This document shows positions 44,873 through 53,970 of a DNA stretch of 64,000 nt, piece by piece. Position numbers and translations under genes: made by a program. Source of the DNA: Lachnospiraceae bacterium (GTDB taxonomy: Bacteria > Bacillota_A > Clostridia > Lachnospirales > Lachnospiraceae); contig JAFWYN010000008.1 of the NCBI GenBank assembly GCA_017522685.1, positions 62,001 to 126,000 on the forward strand, written 5' to 3'. The notes below the pieces were generated by a model that had not been told where the DNA came from, searched no databases, and saw only the letters and a list, made by a program, of their open reading frames with translations. The first letter of the stretch is position 1; each line of letters opens with the position of its first letter.

Positions 44873-46368
44873 GATAGTCTCTCCTTTAACTGCTCGTATT
44901 TCAGACGATATTTATTGACCTGATTGATGGCACAGGCAATATCCTCTGCTTCCTTGCGAACAATTTTGTGATTCTGCTTACCCTGTTCATCCAGCATGGC
45001 ACGCATACTGACCACACTTTCATGGGCCTCTGTCAACTCCTTCAAATGGGTCACATAGATTCCCTTGCTGTTCTGCCCGATGAAATGTTGCAACACACGC
45101 TGTCCCATGATAATGGCATCATAATTAGCTGCAGTGGTAAAGAGCTCATTGATAATCACAAAGTCATTGGTGCCTTCCTCATTCATCATGGGTTTCAAAC
45201 GCACCAGTTCTTCCTGAAGCTTGCCTCTACCGGTTTCCACACTTTCCTCCACGGTAAAGTGGGTCAATATCTTATTAAAATAGTGAACGTTGGCAGCCAT
45301 TGCAGGCACATCCAGTCCCATCTTGGTAAAGTACATCATCTGACCTAAGCTTCTGGCAAAAGTGGTCTTACCACCCTGGTTCGGTCCGGTCAATACGATA
45401 AAGGTCTCTCCTGCATGGTATACCACATCATTCGTGGTGACCTCCTTGTCCTCTTCACTGTTCACATAAGCCAGTGCCAGATCATACAATCCGGTAGCAA
45501 ACATGTCCTGTGTTTCATCCACTGTAGGTGCTGTAAAAGTAAATCCCTTCTTCTGCATCTTTTCTTCATACTTATAGAAAGCAAGATAATAGGGCAGCTC
45601 CTTACCCAGCTGTATGTATACCTCTTTCGCATAATCCTTGTACTTCTCATAAAAATCAATTGTATTTTTGAACAGCTTCGGTTTCTTCTTCTGCAAAATC
45701 TCTATAATCAGCATTTCTAAAGATACCAGGTCCGCATTTTCCACAAAGGGACTCTTCATGGGTTTCTCCGGTTCCGTAAGGTTGTCTTTCAGGAATTTGT
45801 CATAGGTACCCGCTATCTCACCCTCCGATACAACTACCTGATTGTTGGAATACTTCACTTTAAAACGGTAGCTGTTTCTCTCCTGTTGCAGCTCTCCGGC
45901 GGTTTGATACATGGTCTTAAATTCCTCGGATGCCAGATAGGTTTCCAGGCTCTCCTTCAAAGAAATCATACCCTGAGAACGTATGTCCGCTTCCTGCAGC
46001 GCCCCAAGTAATTCCTGCAATGCCTCACCGTACTGCATAACTTCAGAAATATGCCAGGCAGCTTTCTGAATATCCCTTCTTACAAACTCTTTCTTATTAA
46101 TGATTTCCTGATGCTGCTTCATCTTACGCACAAAGCTCATCAGTACTTCGTTCAGGCTGACAATTTTCACATCTGCCATTACCTCACGGCGGTAGTCCTC
46201 GCTTTCCTTATCTGCGGGCAGATAATAATAAAAGGAGCTGATATTCTCTCCCCAGTTTTTGCATATTCTGTCAATAATCTGGTCCACATTAAAATCCACA
46301 TAAAAGCTGGGACGCAGTTCATCCTTATAGGAGCTTCTATGCAAATCCAAAATACTTTCAAATGCCAT
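44869..46368 (-). CDS. MutS-related ATPase, first of a pair
   Basis: 499 residues with the same plan as its neighbour: a helical region of 290 residues, then Walker A TGPNQGGKTTFARSLG (about 332-347), a QEELVRLK segment, Walker B FVIINELFTTAANYDA (about 393), VTHLKEL, and a C-terminal helical tail (AINQVNKYRLKYEQLKERL). Walker B again has Asn-Glu rather than Asp-Glu. It lacks the mismatch-binding and endonuclease domains. It starts behind TTTGGAGGG and is coupled to the second gene by ATGA. Confidence 0.85.
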   Translation of the reverse strand: MAFESILDLHRSSYKDELRPSFYVDFNVDQIIDRICKNWGENISSFYYYLPADKESEDYRREVMADVKIVSLNEVLMSFVRKMKQHQEIINKKEFVRRDIQKAAWHISEVMQYGEALQELLGALQEADIRSQGMISLKESLETYLASEEFKTMYQTAGELQQERNSYRFKVKYSNNQVVVSEGEIAGTYDKFLKDNLTEPEKPMKSPFVENADLVSLEMLIIEILQKKKPKLFKNTIDFYEKYKDYAKEVYIQLGKELPYYLAFYKYEEKMQKKGFTFTAPTVDETQDMFATGLYDLALAYVNSEEDKEVTTNDVVYHAGETFIVLTGPNQGGKTTFARSLGQMMYFTKMGLDVPAMAANVHYFNKILTHFTVEESVETGRGKLQEELVRLKPMMNEEGTNDFVIINELFTTAANYDAIIMGQRVLQHFIGQNSKGIYVTHLKELTEAHESVVSMRAMLDEQGKQNHKIVRKEAEDIACAINQVNKYRLKYEQLKERLS

Positions 46369-46488
46369 GGTTTCCCTCCAAAATAATCCTTTTGCATCTT
46401 ATCCGCGCACCTCCCTTTGTGCACGGATACCCTTACCTTTTATGATAGTATTTTCGAGGCCTAGTGTCAAATAAAAACTGCACTTTAT

Positions 46489-46681
46489 AAGGGAACCATC
46501 CACCGGGGACGGGAGCATACCCTTCACTCACACACTAATGAAAAAACAGGTAAATAAAAAATGTATGCTTTGGCCGTACACGTAAACGTGTTCGTCCCCA
46601 GCATACATTTTTTACTTACTGTGTTTTTCAGAGTAGTATTACGTGAAGGGTATGCTCCCGTCCCCGGTGGGTGGTTCCCTT
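46489..46681. repeat. Long structured inverted repeat, copy A
   Basis: A 193-base imperfect hairpin. The outer arms 46489-46527 and 46643-46681 pair at all 39 positions (one G-U). Then comes a large asymmetric internal loop, a 7-pair helix, an inner 15-pair helix (TAAAAAATGTATGCT with AGCATACATTTTTTA) and a small apical hairpin (ACACG-TAAA-CGTGT). A second copy with compensated stem changes lies at 55235. It fills the gap between the MutS-like pair and a solute-binding lipoprotein gene, ending at that gene's stop codon. No T tract follows on either strand. Confidence 0.85.
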
Positions 46682-48986
46682 AGTTCCCTCTCTCATCCAG
46701 AAATAACTGGCATCGGTTATCCAGCTTTTCTGCTGCTTCCTCTGCCGAAATACTTCCCCTAAAATAAGGCTCCAGCTCTTCATAAACCATTCCCTGTATT
46801 TTACTTATATTCCGGCTTTTGGGCTTTGCATTTTCTATCATGGAGCGGAATCCTTCCAGTTGCTCCTCCGTATATGGAGGGATAAGATATACAAAGGTAC
46901 CGTCATTGGCCATGTATCCGTTTTGCTTATCTTTCTTTTGTTCCTGCCGTATGAGAGTCTCCATCGCGGCTTTGTTTACCGGGAAATATGCCGGTGTACC
47001 GGTAAAAAAGCCTCCGGAGTTACTCACATCCTTTAAAAAGTCATGGGTTGCATACTTAGTCTGCGCCTGCTCTGAAAGAAGGTACTTTAGGAACTCTACT
47101 GCCCCTTTCTTCTGTGCTGACTGACTATTGACATAAAACACTCGGGCATTCACATAAATCCCCATTTCCTGCGTATGAGGATACCCCAATACCTTCACAT
47201 CCCCTTCCAGTTTATCATAAAGATTTTTCATTTCCATCAGCGCATACATGGGGATCTTAGAATAACTTACTGCGAAATACTCTTGCTCCGAAAGCTGTGC
47301 CTTGACACCATCCCCTGCATATTCTTTGGCAAATGCAAGCACTTCCAGGAAAGGTGTCTCTGTAAGGTGGCTGACTCCATTCTCCCAGTCAATGTATTCT
47401 GTATTTGTCTCATCTGAGAGTACATAATTCACTACAATCTCTTTGCCGCCAAGCTCCTTTTCCAAGGCTTTTGCCTCGCTTTGTCTTACACACTCCATCA
47501 AATCCTGCATGGACCATCCAGTTACACCTTCCACATCTTGAGCACGATATGCGGCAAAGTCCAATGTGAAATCATAGGGTATTCCATAACAGGTATCCCC
47601 TATCATACCGCTTTCAAACACTGCCTCTAATTGCTGTCCCGTCTGAAATTCCTGCCTATTCAGCCGTTCCAAATATCCGTTTACTGCCAAAGACTCCGCA
47701 TCCACTAGCACATCGTCTCCCAGAATATCCGGCCCTCTACCGGCACTCAGCTCCATCTGTATCTTTTCTCGAAACTGTGTCTGCTTTGCAAACATATCAT
47801 CGGACAGGGTATGATTCTCTGCACCCTCCGGCAGCATAATCTTTGCACAGTATTTACTGCTCTTTCTGTTGAAATCCGCTACCACATCCTGCAGAGCCGT
47901 ATTTTGCGTGGTTAGAGCTATAACGACTTCCTGCTTCTTAGTAACCGGCTTTTCCTTGGTGAAGCAAAGGCTTATCAATATCTTTTCCTCATCCAACTGC
48001 CCCAACAAATAAGTGGCTCCCGCCGGTCCGGGCGCCATCCCATAAAGGGTATCCCAATAGTACCCCTGCTCCTGCCAGCTAAGCACCTTCTGAGATCCTG
48101 CTTCCGTCACCACCCAGAGAGCACCTGCATCCGCCAAACAGATATAGCCCTCCGCAGAACAGCCTGCCACATATTCCCTTGCAGCCAGTCCTTCTATGCC
48201 GGTCACCAATGCATCTTCCGCTCCTAATTGCTTTATCACAGATTTGCCGTCTTCTCCCATGCCATACCAATAGGGTTCCGTATCAGATGATGCTTGTAGT
48301 ATACCATACATCCGGCCGGGAACTACTTCCGTTCGCTTCTTTTGCAGATTCTCATCATATATTTCTACATGGGTCGCATTTGTGTTGATATCAGAAATGT
48401 CCGGGTCCTGATATAAATAGATTTTTCCGGATAAATCCATAAACATGTTGGAATCTTTATTTTGTAATAATTGCTCCCGAAGCTCCCCTGCATCCCCTAA
48501 AATCTGTTTCACACCACTAGCATCCATGGTGGCCAAATTCGTACTTCCGTCTTCTTTATGTACCAGACAGTACAAATCTCCTTCCATGGATACAAAAACA
48601 GCACTGATTCCGCTATAAGTAACACCATCCTTTTCAAACCCGCATCGGGTGGGTATCAGACTCCATCCCCTTGTTTCTGTGGAATACAACTGGATATAAG
48701 CTTCTGTTACAGAATCCATGGCATCATTCCATACTATGACCCACTGAAGGAGACCTTCCTTATACACCATGGGTTCCTGCACTGTCAGCTTTGCATCTCC
48801 TACCACTTCTTTGACAACCGCCTCCCAGTCCGGCATATCCAGTTCCTCTACCAGACAATAGATATCCTGCTGTACTGATAGGGTAGGATTTACCTGCTGC
48901 TGTTGCACCTTTTCTCTGCTGCAGGAAGTTAATAACAGTGCTATAAAAGTAAATATAATCAAACTATTCTTCCGTTTCTTTTTCAA
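46680..48986 (-). CDS. Giant solute-binding lipoprotein (family 1 type), paralogue 1
   Basis: 768 residues from a TTG at 48986 with AGGGGG at 7 bases (the ATG at 49004 has no site). A signal peptide with lipobox LLTSC comes first. About residues 50-350 form repeating beta-strand units (YIQLYSTETRGW, GDLYCLVHKEDG, GKIYLYQD) that look like a beta-propeller. From about 360 to the end is an extracellular solute-binding domain of ABC family 1 (VVADFNRKSSKYCAKIML, YGIPYDFTLDFAAYRAQ, GAVEFLKYLLSEQAQTKYA). No permease or ATPase gene is near. The ligand is unknown, presumably a saccharide. Confidence 0.88.
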   Translation of the reverse strand: MKKKRKNSLIIFTFIALLLTSCSREKVQQQQVNPTLSVQQDIYCLVEELDMPDWEAVVKEVVGDAKLTVQEPMVYKEGLLQWVIVWNDAMDSVTEAYIQLYSTETRGWSLIPTRCGFEKDGVTYSGISAVFVSMEGDLYCLVHKEDGSTNLATMDASGVKQILGDAGELREQLLQNKDSNMFMDLSGKIYLYQDPDISDINTNATHVEIYDENLQKKRTEVVPGRMYGILQASSDTEPYWYGMGEDGKSVIKQLGAEDALVTGIEGLAAREYVAGCSAEGYICLADAGALWVVTEAGSQKVLSWQEQGYYWDTLYGMAPGPAGATYLLGQLDEEKILISLCFTKEKPVTKKQEVVIALTTQNTALQDVVADFNRKSSKYCAKIMLPEGAENHTLSDDMFAKQTQFREKIQMELSAGRGPDILGDDVLVDAESLAVNGYLERLNRQEFQTGQQLEAVFESGMIGDTCYGIPYDFTLDFAAYRAQDVEGVTGWSMQDLMECVRQSEAKALEKELGGKEIVVNYVLSDETNTEYIDWENGVSHLTETPFLEVLAFAKEYAGDGVKAQLSEQEYFAVSYSKIPMYALMEMKNLYDKLEGDVKVLGYPHTQEMGIYVNARVFYVNSQSAQKKGAVEFLKYLLSEQAQTKYATHDFLKDVSNSGGFFTGTPAYFPVNKAAMETLIRQEQKKDKQNGYMANDGTFVYLIPPYTEEQLEGFRSMIENAKPKSRNISKIQGMVYEELEPYFRGSISAEEAAEKLDNRCQLFLDERGN

Positions 48987-49095
48987 TAAAATACCCCCTG
49001 CCATGGCCTATTATATTTTCAGCCTAATGCAGGGAGCAGACACTGTCAATGGAGTACCAAAAACCTTAAAGAAGCCTTAAAGAAATCTTAAAAAC

Positions 49096-51297
49096 TCATC
49101 CTCTCTCATCCAAAAACAGCTGGCATCGGTTCTGAATAATGTCCACGGTTTCCTCTAGGGTTTTTTGACCATAAAAATAACCACTTGACTCTTCATATAC
49201 GATATTTAAAATAGTTTGCTCTTCCGCAGTGAAAGGACGTGCGCTCTTTACCGCTTCATAAATGTGGTTTGCTCTTTCTTCTGAAAGTGCATAAATTGGC
49301 TCCATTTGATTTTGATAAAAAAAGTGACTTATAGGAGCTTCCACCTTTTGTCCGGAAGCATCCTCTTCATATTTGGGGGTCTGAATGAATTTCCATTGCT
49401 CTTCAAACCGATACTTTTCTGCCGGCATACCGTAGGGACTGTGATAGTTTAGGATATAGTACTTTAGAAACTCCCAGGCTCCCTCCTTCTCTTTGCTGTT
49501 TGCGGCAATTGCCAAGCTTCCTTCCGGCCATGCTTCTCCCACCAGGCTGCCATCCTCAGACGGATAGCCCAGAAAAATCAGCTCTTCTCCATATTCTGCA
49601 GCCTTTTTCTCCAAGGCAAAAAAATCAATCAGCCGGGTTTCCATAAACAATATAGCATCGCTTTCCTTTACGTTGTTCCACTGTCCCCTTGGTACGGCGT
49701 GAATATTTTGTGTGGCCTTAATCCGCTCCATCAACTCTCGAAACTTCTGACCATCAAAGGAACAAACTCCCTTCGCAAAATCCACATACTCCCCCATACC
49801 AAATTTGAAACAGGTTCTTAGCAATCCGCTATATCCCCCGTCATACTCAAACTTGGCAGACGGATGTTCCTCTAAGAAACTCAAAAAGGAATCTATGGTC
49901 ATATTTTGATACAGCTCTTCCACCTGACTTTTTTTACCTACCCATCCCTGTACATCCAATGTTTTGGGGAATCCGTATATAGCCCCCCCTTTTTTATACG
50001 GTGCTATGGCATTGTCCAAATAGTCCTGTGTCGAAATCAGCAGGCTTTGTTCCAGATAGGGCTGTAAATCTTCCAATACCCCTGCTTCCGCATAAGTTTC
50101 ATATAAAAAATAATTGACCAGCAACAAATCAGGACAATTATCCGTGATCATCCTTGTATTGACAAACATGGCAAATTCCTCATCGGTAGCCAATCCCAAG
50201 GGTTCATAGGATACCTGGTAATTCTCATTCTGTTTGTTAAACTCCATGATGAAGTTTAACAAATCCGTATCCTCACCTTCCGTACACGGTGCTACCAATC
50301 GCAGAATCGTCTTCTCTTCCTTCCCCTGATTGCTCGCCATAATATTTTCTCTTAAAGTAATCCATTCCAGCTCATCCCCATTTCCCCGAACTGCTTTTAA
50401 TAGAAAAGAGAACTCTCCCGAATTGCTTCTTCGTAATTCACAAATATCCGCCACCTTGATATAATGCTTGGGCAAATCCAATAACGCTATCCCTTCCCCG
50501 GTGGCAGTATCTATTTCATACAGATAGCGGGCATCACATGTAAGTATATTTCCTTCCTCATCGGTACATAATTTCCCGGTACCGGGGATAGAAACAGCTT
50601 CTCCAAGCATTCCGGTCTTTTGATCCACCTTGGCCAGATATACATGGGTATCTTCCGCTCTGCGATACGTCACGTAGATGGTATCTGCTCCTGCACAAAC
50701 CATATCCAGCAGCTCCTTGCCCGGCAATTCTATACTGCCGCAGTATCCACCATCTTGCTGAAATAAACGAAGCCTTTCTTCTCCCAAGGTATACACCTTT
50801 CCGATCCCGTCAACCACTGCCTTGTTAAAAGGGAACTCTTCCGGATTCTGCCCCAGCCCGGATGTGATATCCTGCTGCCGTATCATTTCACCCCGAAGAG
50901 TATAGCTTCGCAAAGAATACTGCCCCTCTTCCTCCTCGAAAAAGCAGTATAGCTGACCATCTGTAGGTAAGGTAAAAAGCAGACAGGCTTCCGAAATATC
51001 CCAATCAATGGGCAATCTCGTCACCTCTCCGTCTCTGTCCAATGGCATACTATAGATTCCTCTTTCTTTTTCTCCATCCCCCAGAAAGTAAAGCATCTCT
51101 CCCGCTACATGATAGTTCCTGTTGATACTGACACTCCCTATATCCGGCTTTAACAACCGGCTACTTATGGTATAGGTTTTAGAAGCACTTTCTGCCAATA
51201 ATACCGTATCCTCCGAGTCCTTTTTTCCGCAACCAGTTACAAAAACCATTAATATCCCCAACCAAAGCAATAGTTTAACAAATTTATGCTGATACAT
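49096..51297 (-). CDS. Giant solute-binding lipoprotein (family 1 type), paralogue 2
   Basis: 733 residues. Lipobox VTGC (Cys at about 23), an N-terminal propeller-like half (about 45-320: GKVYTLGEERLRLFQQDGGY, EEGNILTCDARYLYEIDTATG), then a C-terminal solute-binding domain (LNFIMEFNKQNENYQVSYEP, GAIYGFPKTLDVQGWVGKK, GAWEFLKYYILN). The last 15 residues (QNRCQLFLDERG) are almost the same as in the next gene, so the two arose by duplication. The start has a GGGGG site. No transporter subunits accompany the pair. Confidence 0.88.
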   Translation of the reverse strand: MYQHKFVKLLLWLGILMVFVTGCGKKDSEDTVLLAESASKTYTISSRLLKPDIGSVSINRNYHVAGEMLYFLGDGEKERGIYSMPLDRDGEVTRLPIDWDISEACLLFTLPTDGQLYCFFEEEEGQYSLRSYTLRGEMIRQQDITSGLGQNPEEFPFNKAVVDGIGKVYTLGEERLRLFQQDGGYCGSIELPGKELLDMVCAGADTIYVTYRRAEDTHVYLAKVDQKTGMLGEAVSIPGTGKLCTDEEGNILTCDARYLYEIDTATGEGIALLDLPKHYIKVADICELRRSNSGEFSFLLKAVRGNGDELEWITLRENIMASNQGKEEKTILRLVAPCTEGEDTDLLNFIMEFNKQNENYQVSYEPLGLATDEEFAMFVNTRMITDNCPDLLLVNYFLYETYAEAGVLEDLQPYLEQSLLISTQDYLDNAIAPYKKGGAIYGFPKTLDVQGWVGKKSQVEELYQNMTIDSFLSFLEEHPSAKFEYDGGYSGLLRTCFKFGMGEYVDFAKGVCSFDGQKFRELMERIKATQNIHAVPRGQWNNVKESDAILFMETRLIDFFALEKKAAEYGEELIFLGYPSEDGSLVGEAWPEGSLAIAANSKEKEGAWEFLKYYILNYHSPYGMPAEKYRFEEQWKFIQTPKYEEDASGQKVEAPISHFFYQNQMEPIYALSEERANHIYEAVKSARPFTAEEQTILNIVYEESSGYFYGQKTLEETVDIIQNRCQLFLDERG

Positions 51298-51424
51298 ATG
51301 ATACCCCCATCTTCATCCTATAGAAACATAATACCTTTCGCATTTTTTATTGTAAAGCGAGTTAATCATATCTTAAAAAAATCTTAAAGAATAATGGGGG
51401 CCGCCGGTCAAAGAGAGGACAGGA

Positions 51425-52252
51425 TCAAATTGGAATAATCGGTTCACACGCTAATTTTTTTGCCTGCATAGACAACAATATTTCATACATCTTCTTGCTT
51501 ATTATATAGTATCGACTATAGGAATCCGAAAACACTTCTGATGTCATATTTATATCTCCCAATTCCTTATCCCAGCCTATAGGTATATAAAATGGATGAG
51601 CTATTCCATAAATACCATGCCATCTTTTCTCCTTACAATACTCACACTCTTTATATACATTCCATCCATTTATCTCTGCTAATGGTGGCAGCGTATTTAC
51701 TGCTTCCATCTGATAAGCAATAATTTCTATTCCTTTTATATCATACACCGGAAGTAGTTTTAAATTGGTTAATTGTTCTTTTTCAAAGACTTCTTTTAAT
51801 TCCTTAGATATTATATATCGACCATCATAAGACATAGCAATTACTCTATTTTTTATACTACTTTTTTTAATTCTGTAATCTCCGATTTGCTTTTTTCGGC
51901 AATGGGAATCTTTACAACAATGTGCATATATCTCATTTTCTTCATATAAAAGTTCCACCTGTGTCCCAGAACACTCTAAGAGATAGTAATTGGCTTCATT
52001 CATTTCTTTTTTCGTAAACTTATGTTGATAAAATAAATTACTATGGAAAAAAGACTTATATTCTTTCGCAAATGCCAATACTTCCTCATATTCTTTCGAA
52101 TCAATAGGAATGAGATAATTAATATCCGTATTTTTCTTATATTGCTCACATCTTTCTTTCAATTCATCAGCCGCTTTTTGCACATGCTCCGGTGCTTTAA
52201 AGGGATATTCCATTGTACTTACATGTATCGAACATCTCAAATATGTTTTCAT
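51425..52252 (-). CDS. Unknown Cys-rich protein, possibly an immunity protein
   Basis: 275 residues, AT-rich and rich in Lys, Tyr and Ile compared with its neighbours. Two cysteine clusters, CCKDSHCRKK (about 112-121) and ECEYCKEKRWHG (about 202), could hold zinc, and each is followed by a strand-rich segment with the phrase YDGRYIISKEL / SRYYIISKKMYE, i.e. an internal duplication. There is no signal peptide. Together with the DUF4926-like gene behind it, the cysteine pattern and two-repeat form suggest an orphan immunity protein of a polymorphic toxin. This is inference only. Confidence 0.65.
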   Translation of the reverse strand: MKTYLRCSIHVSTMEYPFKAPEHVQKAADELKERCEQYKKNTDINYLIPIDSKEYEEVLAFAKEYKSFFHSNLFYQHKFTKKEMNEANYYLLECSGTQVELLYEENEIYAHCCKDSHCRKKQIGDYRIKKSSIKNRVIAMSYDGRYIISKELKEVFEKEQLTNLKLLPVYDIKGIEIIAYQMEAVNTLPPLAEINGWNVYKECEYCKEKRWHGIYGIAHPFYIPIGWDKELGDINMTSEVFSDSYSRYYIISKKMYEILLSMQAKKLACEPIIPI

Positions 52253-52342
52253 AAATCACATCGCTCCTATCAATTAAATATTGGTCTACGTACCTTTTGA
52301 ATTTCAGAGTGAAATGTTGTCAAGGCTTGTTCTCCAGTTTGT

Positions 52343-52546
52343 CTATCTCACGCTATTTTCTACGCTTTCAATATCCGTCTCACCTACGCTTAAGATGTCT
52401 AATGTTTGACAGTCAGCACTGACAAACTCTACTTCATATCCTCTCTTTTCTTCAAGATATACATATAAAATTGTACCAATACATCCCATCTTTACTTTGT
52501 CTGATAAATTTTTTGTCGCTTTAACTACTTGTAATTCTTCATACAT
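52343..52546 (-). CDS. DUF4926-like small protein
   Basis: 67 residues with an SH3-like pattern: VKMGCIGTILYVY, then GYEVEFVSADCQTLDILSV. This is the order seen in DUF4926 (a short beta-barrel beginning with a disposition like 'do not overshoot, GTIV, YEVEF'). DUF4926 proteins occur among toxin-immunity clusters and as small accessory genes. The start has an AAAGG site. It is the first gene of a two-gene unit with the Cys-rich protein. Confidence 0.7.
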   Translation of the reverse strand: MYEELQVVKATKNLSDKVKMGCIGTILYVYLEEKRGYEVEFVSADCQTLDILSVGETDIESVENSVR

Positions 52547-52661
52547 AAATACGTTTACCTTTCTTGTTTATGGAAGCATAATACTCTCAGTATTGTATCT
52601 TGTAAAGCAGGTTAATCATATTGTAAGAAAATCTTAACAATTTAATTTGGGTCGCGCCCTC

Positions 52662-53294
52662 TCACCCATACAACTCTTCCACATCACATTTCAGCACCTT
52701 CGCCAGCTTCATCACAATCTCAAAGCCCGCTTTATTTAAATCCTTGCTCTTTCGTTCATAAGCACGGATGGTATTTAGGGAGACTCCTGACTCGTCAGCT
52801 AACTCTTCCTGTGTCAATCCACACTTCCTACGGAGAGTTTTCAATTTGCTTTCTGCATTTTTAAAATGTAGGTCCAAGACCTCATAGCTCTTTTGGACAT
52901 CCGCTTCATGAAGGGTGCCGTACAGTCCCGCCAATTCTTCATAGGGTATGGTTTCTAAGATACTTCGGAAGCTTCGCCCGGAATACCACTGATAATGTGC
53001 CAGGATCCAACCCACCCAATAAGCATTGCTCCGCTCATAGTTCTCGATAAGTACCGTATCATATACCTTACCTGTGGTTTTCTCCATCACCTCTACGAAC
53101 AGCTCTAAACCGCTCCTCCCGGCGATATATTTGGGGTTGCCGTTTTCAAATTCCTCTGCCACCTCCGATTGCACAAACTGCTCTAAGAAATCCTTACCAT
53201 TCATCCCGAACTCCAGTACTGCATCATGAAGCATATTGCCCATGGCACGGGTGGCCTTATTCAGATATAACGGACTGTAAGCGTGGGTCGTCAT
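52662..53294 (-). CDS. Xre-type antitoxin with N-terminal toxin-binding region
   Basis: 210 residues. A C-terminal Xre HTH (about 150-208: KLKTLRRKCGLTQEELADES, GVSLNTIRAYERKSKD) is preceded by a 145-residue helical domain (YWVGWILAHYQWYSGRSFRS) that should bind the toxin. The start (GGAGGAG, 53294) lies 38 bases inside the upstream DUF3990 gene, so toxin is encoded first and the two are translationally coupled. The HTH at the C-terminus fits type II antitoxins that autoregulate. A repeated palindrome overlaps the operon promoter. Confidence 0.82.
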   Translation of the reverse strand: MTTHAYSPLYLNKATRAMGNMLHDAVLEFGMNGKDFLEQFVQSEVAEEFENGNPKYIAGRSGLELFVEVMEKTTGKVYDTVLIENYERSNAYWVGWILAHYQWYSGRSFRSILETIPYEELAGLYGTLHEADVQKSYEVLDLHFKNAESKLKTLRRKCGLTQEELADESGVSLNTIRAYERKSKDLNKAGFEIVMKLAKVLKCDVEELYG

Positions 53295-53958
53295 ACTTCA
53301 TCTCCTCCCTCATAATATCCAATACAAACAAATCACTTTTAAGCTGCTGCAGATTCTTTTTTCCATTCATGTAGGCCGCCCTGGCATCCCGGTCTCTTTC
53401 CGCCCTTTTATAATAGTACTTGCGGTAATCCGCCACTTCATAACCCATAAATTCTATTTGTTCGAAGGCACGCTTTGAAAGAAGTACCACCTGCTGGCCC
53501 AGTTTTCCTAACTGCATGGCCCGATTTAAATCCCGTAAGGAAATAATATTATTTACAAAATCTTCTGCAAAAGAAAAATAGGAATCATCCGCCCGATATC
53601 CAATCATCACATCCACATCTGATATATCCGGCATAAAATTTGACACAATGTATTCTCTGGCATGATTCCCCATTGCCGATGTAATGTCAAACCTTCTGTT
53701 TGCCAGCAAAACAGCAAGCCAATTTAATATATTGAACTCACCCTTGGTCAGATACATCACCTTCATATCACTAAGATACAGCCTATATTTATTACAATAC
53801 CCATCATTCTTTACCGAACAGGCCCATTCCTTTGCCAGCTCCGGCTCCTCCGTAGTATAAAATCCCTGTCCATAGTCATTATATCTCTTCCCCATACCGT
53901 ACATGGGCTTCTGCACGATTTGTTGAGAACCATGGTAGATTATTAAGTCCTCTTTCAT
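53257..53958 (-). CDS. DUF3990 ADP-ribosyltransferase-like toxin
   Basis: 233 residues. The N-terminus IIYHGSQQIVQKPMYG and the motif NDYGQGFYTTEEPELAKEWA (about 28-47) are the family hallmarks of DUF3990: the YHG strand and the [D/N][Y/F]GxGFY loop correspond to the NAD-binding H-Y region of ADP-ribosyltransferases. A charged helical C-terminal part (ADYRKYYYKRAERDRDARAA) follows. The family belongs to the ADP-ribosyl fold by established classification. Which target is modified is unknown. It has a strong AAGGAGG site and a regulated promoter. Confidence 0.8.
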   Translation of the reverse strand: MKEDLIIYHGSQQIVQKPMYGMGKRYNDYGQGFYTTEEPELAKEWACSVKNDGYCNKYRLYLSDMKVMYLTKGEFNILNWLAVLLANRRFDITSAMGNHAREYIVSNFMPDISDVDVMIGYRADDSYFSFAEDFVNNIISLRDLNRAMQLGKLGQQVVLLSKRAFEQIEFMGYEVADYRKYYYKRAERDRDARAAYMNGKKNLQQLKSDLFVLDIMREEMKYDDPRLQSVISE

Positions 53959-53970
53959 AATCGCCCTCCT

